Source: Talpa occidentalis
Lineage: Eukaryota > Chordata > Mammalia > Eulipotyphla > Talpidae
Direction: 5' to 3'
NCBI RefSeq assembly: GCF_014898055.3
Contig: NW_023601212.1
Coordinates: forward strand, 45,248,329-45,312,328
DNA length: 64,000 nucleotides
Below the pieces are notes generated by a model. That model worked only from the letters and a program-made list of their open reading frames with translations. It searched no databases and had not been told where the DNA came from. Position numbers and translations under genes: made by a program. This document shows, piece after piece, positions 59,241-64,000 of the stretch; within the stretch, counting starts at the first letter, position 1, and each line of letters starts with the position of its first letter.

Positions 59241-61356
59241 GAGAGACCAAGGAATGGAGAAACTATTCAAGGAGATAACTGAAGAGAACTTCCCAAGCAT
59301 GAAAAAGGAAATGAAAACAGACATACAGGGAGCTAGAAGAAGACCAAATTACCACCATAAAAGGAAAACGACAGCAAGACACATATAGTAAAGTTTCCAA
59401 AGGTCCAAGACAAGGAAAAAATAATGAAACTGACAAGGTGAAGAAAGAGATAACCTATAAAGGAAAACCTATCAGGCTAACATCAGACTTCTCCAACGAT
59501 ACACTAAGGGCAAGAAAAGAATAGAGTGACATATTTAACAAACTCCAAGTCAACAAATTCCAACCAGGAATACTCTACCCTGCAAAGCTCTCCTTCCTCT
59601 ATGAAGAAAAAAATAAAAACCTTCTCAGATAAACAAAATCTCCAGAAATTCATTACTACTGAATCCCCACTCTAGAAATATTACAAGAAACCCTAAAGCC
59701 AAAACAAACAAAGGAATGAATAGGAAGAACAGACTAAGGTAAGGAATAGAATCACAAAAGGCAAACAAAATGGCTACTAAGGATGCCTGTGTATCAATAT
59801 TAACTCTAAATGTAAATGGACTAAACTCATCAATAAAAAGACACAGAGTAGCAGGCTGGATTAAAAAACAGAACCCAAATATATAAAATAAATAAATAAA
59901 TAATGGTTGATTACCTATTTGAAAAAAAAAAAACAGAACCCAACGTTTTGCTGTCTACAGGAAACACATTTAACTACAAAAGATAAACATAGATTGAAAG
60001 TAAAAGGTTGGAAAACTATCCTACAAGCAAATGGACAAAAAAAGAAGGCAGGAACAGCTATACTTACATCAGATAAAATAGACATCAAACTAAAAAAAGT
60101 AAAAAGAGACATAGATGGTCATTACATTATGATTAGGGGACAATATATCAGGAAGGCATAACACTCATCAACATATACTCACCAAATGAAGGCGCATCAA
60201 TATATATCAGACAATTACCATCATCTCTGAAAACAGACATTAGAGAAAATCCATATGTAGTAGGAAACTTCAACACACCACTTTCACCAAAGGACAGATA
60301 AACAAGATAAAAAACAAGTAAGGACAACAAAGCTCTAAATAAGGACCTATACCTAGACCTCATGAGCTTAACAGACATCTATAGGACATTGTCCCTAAAA
60401 AAATCCGAGTACACATTTTTCTCTAGTACACACAGATGATTCTCTAAGATCAATCACATACTGAGACACAAGACAAACATCAACAGATAAACTAAGATCA
60501 AAACAATACCAACTATCTTCTCTGATCATAAAGGCATCACACTAGAAATAAACCATGAAAAGAAAGCAAGGAACCCTCCTATCTCCTGGAGATTGAAACC
60601 CACATTACTGGAAGACCATTGTATCAATGAGGAGATCAAAGAAGAAATTTAAAAATACCTCAGATGAATGACAATGAGAACACAAATCTACAGAATGTAT
60701 GGGACACAGCAAAAGTAGTTATAAAAGGAAATATATAGCAATATAGGCTCACATCAAGAAAGAAGAATTCAAAAAACAACTTAATCCCCCATCTTAAAGA
60801 ACTGGAAAAAGAACAAAAACAACAACAACAACAACAAAAAAAAAACCCAAAAGACAGTAGAAGAAAGGAAATAATAAAAACCAAAGCAGAAATAAAATGA
60901 AATAGAAGTTCAAAAAAATCCAAAAGATCAATGAAACCAAAAGTTGGTTCTTTGAAAAATAAACAAAATAGAAAAACCTCTAGTCAGGCTCACTAAGAAA
61001 AAACAGGAGAAAGCACAAAAAAATAGGATCATAAATGAAAGAGGATAAATTACCACAGACACAGCAGAAATCAAAAGAATAATCAGAGATTGCTATGAAC
61101 AGTTATACGCAAACAAGTTCAATAATCTAGAAGAGATGAACAAATTCCTAGAACAATATAATCATCCAAAGCCAGATAAAGAAGAAATAGAACACCTAAA
61201 CAGACCAATTACAAGCAGTGAAATTGAACAGTAATCAAAATCCTCCCCAAAACAAAGGCCAGGACCAGACAGCTTCACAAATGAATTCTACCAAACGTTC
61301 AGAAATGAACTAGTGCCTATTCTGCACAAATTCTTTCAAAAAATTGAAAAGGAATT

Positions 61357-61481
61357 GGGGGGTTGGGGGCGGGAGGGGAAGGATTGGGGTCAGAATGGGG
61401 CGTTTGCAATTGTATGGGGGAATATAAAAATAAAATTTAATATTAAAAAAATAATAATAATAAAAAATTTAAAAAAAAAAT
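61357..61481 (+). mobile_element. Tiny L1 3' end nested in ORF2
   Basis: About 125 bases: a G-rich tract, then gggtcagaatgggg, 'gcaattgtatgggggaat' and an A-rich tail, the 3' end of the younger L1 type. It is flanked by aaattgaaaaggaa at 61343-61356 and 61481-61494. Confidence 0.85.
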
Positions 61482-61898
61482 TGAAAAGGAAGGAATACAA
61501 CCAAAAACATTACATAAAGCCAATATTACACTAATACCAAACACAAACAAGGAAAACACAAAAAAGGAAAACTACAAGCCAATCTCTCTAATGAACACTG
61601 ATTCAAAAATCCTAGTCAACAGAATCAAACAATGCGTAAAAAGATAATTCACCATGACCAAGTGGGATTTATTTCTGGGGCACAAGGATGGTTCAACAAC
61701 CGAAAATCAATAAATGTAATCCAACGCATCAACAAAAAGAAAAATAAAAACCATATGATCATATCAACAGATGCTGAGAAAGCATTTGACAAAGTTCAAC
61801 ATCCATTTATGATGAAGGTGCTCAAAATTCTCAGGATAGAAGAAACATACCTTAACATAATAAAGGACATAAACAAACCCCTAACCAATATCATTTTC

Positions 61899-62220
61899 TT
61901 TTTTTTTTTTTTTTTTTTTTTATAGAGGCATGCTTTATTTATTTGTTTGCTGGTTTGTTTGTTTGTTTTGTTTGTACATGCACTGGGTACAGTCAGAAGC
62001 GCGGGAGGGTGAGAGAATTCACCAGAGCCAGAGCAGGGAGCAGAGCAGGCAGAAGGACCGAAGTACACTGCTGAGGGGAGCAGCGGGCGGCAGGAGAGGT
62101 CTGCACGCCATGTGGGACCCTCCCCCGGTGGCCGGGGAGCAGCCGGGGATCGAACCGGCGCCGCAGAGGCCGCGTGCAGCTTCGCAACCCAGCGCTCAAC
62201 CGCTGCGCCACCGGGGAGGC
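61899..62220 (-). mobile_element. tRNA-derived SINE, B-type, near consensus
   Basis: Perfect 14-base target duplication, ccaatatcattttc, at 61885-61898 and 62221-62234. A long T run (tail) at 61899-61921 and repeated ttgtttgt/tttattta units make it a likely young copy. Confidence 0.95.
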
Positions 62221-64000
62221 CCAATATCATTTTCAATGGTGAAAAGCTAAAAGCCTTTCCCATAAGATCGAGAACAAGACAAGGATGTCCACTCTCACCA
62301 CTGCTGTTCAATATAATACTGGAAGTCCAGCCAGAGCAATAAGATAAGAGAAAGACACACAAGCAATACAAAAGGGAAAGAAGAAGTAAAACTATCACTG
62401 TTTGCAGATGATATGATAATATACACAGAGAATCCAAAAACTCCACAGGAAAACTAATCAAAATAATCAACCAGTTTAGTGAAGTAGCAGGACACAAACG
62501 ACACAAAAATCAGCTGCCTTCCTGTGCACAAACAATCAATGTGAAAAAGAAATTTTTTAAAAATCCCTTTTATAATTGAAACAAAAAAAGTCAAATATCT
62601 GGGAATTAACCTAACAAAAGAGGTGAAGGACCTATACAAAGAAAACTATAAAATTTTGTTAAAAGAAATAGAAGACACAAGAAATGGAAAGACATCCCCT
62701 GCTCATGAATCAGAAGAACTAACATTATCAAATTGGCCATCCTACCGAAAGCAATTTACAGATTCAACACTATTCCAATAAAAATTTCAATGACATTCTT
62801 CAAAGAGATAGAACAAATATTGATGAAATTCATATGGAACCACAAAAAAACTCTGAATAGCCAAAGCTCTCCTAACCAAAAATAAGCAGAATGGAGGTAT
62901 CACATGCCCAGACTTCAAACTATAGTACAAATCTATAATAATTAAAACTATGGTACTGGAACAAAAACCGACACACAGAACAATGGAATCGAATAGAAAA
63001 CCCAGAAATAAACCCACAGATTTATGGAAAACTAATCTTTAACAAGGGTGCAAAGAATATGCAATGGAACAAGGACACTTTGTTCAATAAATAGTGCTGG
63101 GAGAACTGGACTGCTACAGGCAAAAAAATGAAGCTAGACTACTACCTCACACCATGAGCAAAAACCAACTCAAAATGGATAAAAGACTTGGACCTAAGAC
63201 CTGAAACTATAAAGTATACAGAAGAAAGTACAGGTAAAACATTACAAGACATACATCTCAGTAACATCTTTAAAAATACATCCCCCAAAGCAAAGAAAGT
63301 GAAGGAAAAGATGAATAGGTGGGACTACATCAAATTTAAAAGCTTCTATACAGCAACAGAGACATTAACCAAAACAAAGAGATACCCTACTGACTGGGAT
63401 AAAATTTTTGCACACAATACTAATGAAAAGGGAGTGATTACAAAGATCTACAAAGAACTCACACACTCAACAAAAACAAAGTAAACAATCCAGTCAAAAA
63501 ATGGACAGAAGAGCTGAAAAGACACTTCTCCAAAGAGGAAGTGCAAACGGCCAAGGGGCATATGAAAAAATGTTCAATATCATTTGTAATCAGGGAAATG
63601 CAAATCAAAACCACAATGAGATACCACCTTACACCAGTGAGAATGGCACATATTTAAAAAACAGGAAAAAACAAATGTTGGCAAGGATGTGGAGAAAAAG
63701 GAACTCTCCTACACTGCTGGTGGGAATGAAAACCGGTCCAACCTCTATGGAAAGCTGTATGGAGGTTCCTCAGTCTACTAAAAATGGAGGTTCCATATGA
63801 CCCAGCAATTCCACTCCTCAGAATCTACCCAAAGGACACAAAAACACTAATTCAAAAGGATACCTGCACCCCTATGTTTATTGCAGCACTATTTACAATA
63901 GGTAAGATATGGAAATAACCCAAATACCTCAAAATAGATGACCGGATCAAGAAGATATGGTGTATATATACACAATGGAATATTATTCAGCAATCAAAAA

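Larger units (their letters stand above)
56750..64000 (+). mobile_element. LINE-1, full 5' end, runs off the window
   Basis: Begins near aacatggcagtgaaggga and includes a pyrimidine-rich 5' UTR, ORF1 (from 58440), ORF2 (about 59770 onward) and the C-terminal region at the window edge. Removing three SINEs and a nested L1 tail leaves about 6.4 kb. ORF1 and ORF2 are broken by many indels, so it is older than the copy at 13126-19378. The 5' UTR is unlike that copy's, so it is a different L1 lineage. Confidence 0.88.
59770..64000 (+). pseudogene. L1 ORF2, heavily broken
   Basis: Endonuclease pieces lie at about 59820-60540, a charged linker at 60600-61000, reverse transcriptase at about 61250-62420 (with F-A-D-D near 62400) and C-terminal pieces at 63188-63800. 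Indels and stops occur throughout. The 3' end lies beyond the window. Confidence 0.88.

Noticed and set aside
61796..62506. 236-codon minus-strand frame
   Set aside because: It is antisense L1 plus the SINE at 61899-62220 read through. No conserved domain.

Overview
This is a mammalian nuclear DNA window, made mostly of retroelements around one recognisable gene, a KRAB C2H2 zinc-finger gene on the minus strand. There is no operon structure, CRISPR array, phage or plasmid. The 17 copies of a tRNA-derived SINE have a Pol III A box (TGGCGCAGCGG), a B box (GGTTCGATCCC) and an AATAAA/A-rich tail. They are not Alu, B1/B2, dog Can-SINE, horse ERE or whale/ruminant CHR. Together with MIR, L2, MaLR and L1 relics they fit a placental mammal. 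A laurasiatherian such as a bat is my best guess, but this is inference and I cannot name the species.

Layout. 1-10465: old intergenic DNA with a long inverted duplication (arms 2813-3616 and 8326-10465), a minus-strand L1 that runs into a 100-N assembly gap (8226-8325), and a younger L1 inside the right arm. 11050-22033: a minus-strand class I endogenous retrovirus (gag, pro and part of pol) split by a full-length, nearly intact L1 (13126-19378). 22036-23330: a plus-strand truncated L1. 23429-29493: a second, plus-strand class I retrovirus with matching U3 regions at both ends, a mosaic 5' LTR, a large pol deletion and two SINEs. 29494-34500: SINEs, MIR, MaLR and an unusual 98-bp poly(A) retroposon. 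34503-37995: four minus-strand exons whose reading frames join exactly into a KRAB zinc-finger protein with ten intact fingers. 38000-56750: introns and upstream DNA, with a second KRAB-A exon (56023-56146) and a second linker exon (48076-48158), also in compatible phase, plus a truncated L1 (49914-55345). 56750-64000: a plus-strand L1 that starts full length and runs off the window.

Functionally, the zinc-finger gene is the only likely host protein gene. KRAB zinc-finger proteins usually silence retroelements, and this one sits among young L1s and decayed retroviruses. That link is suggestive only. I did not find a convincing new molecular system. The best leads are the extra KRAB cassette, the mosaic LTR, a short poly(A) retroposon family and chimeric SINEs.
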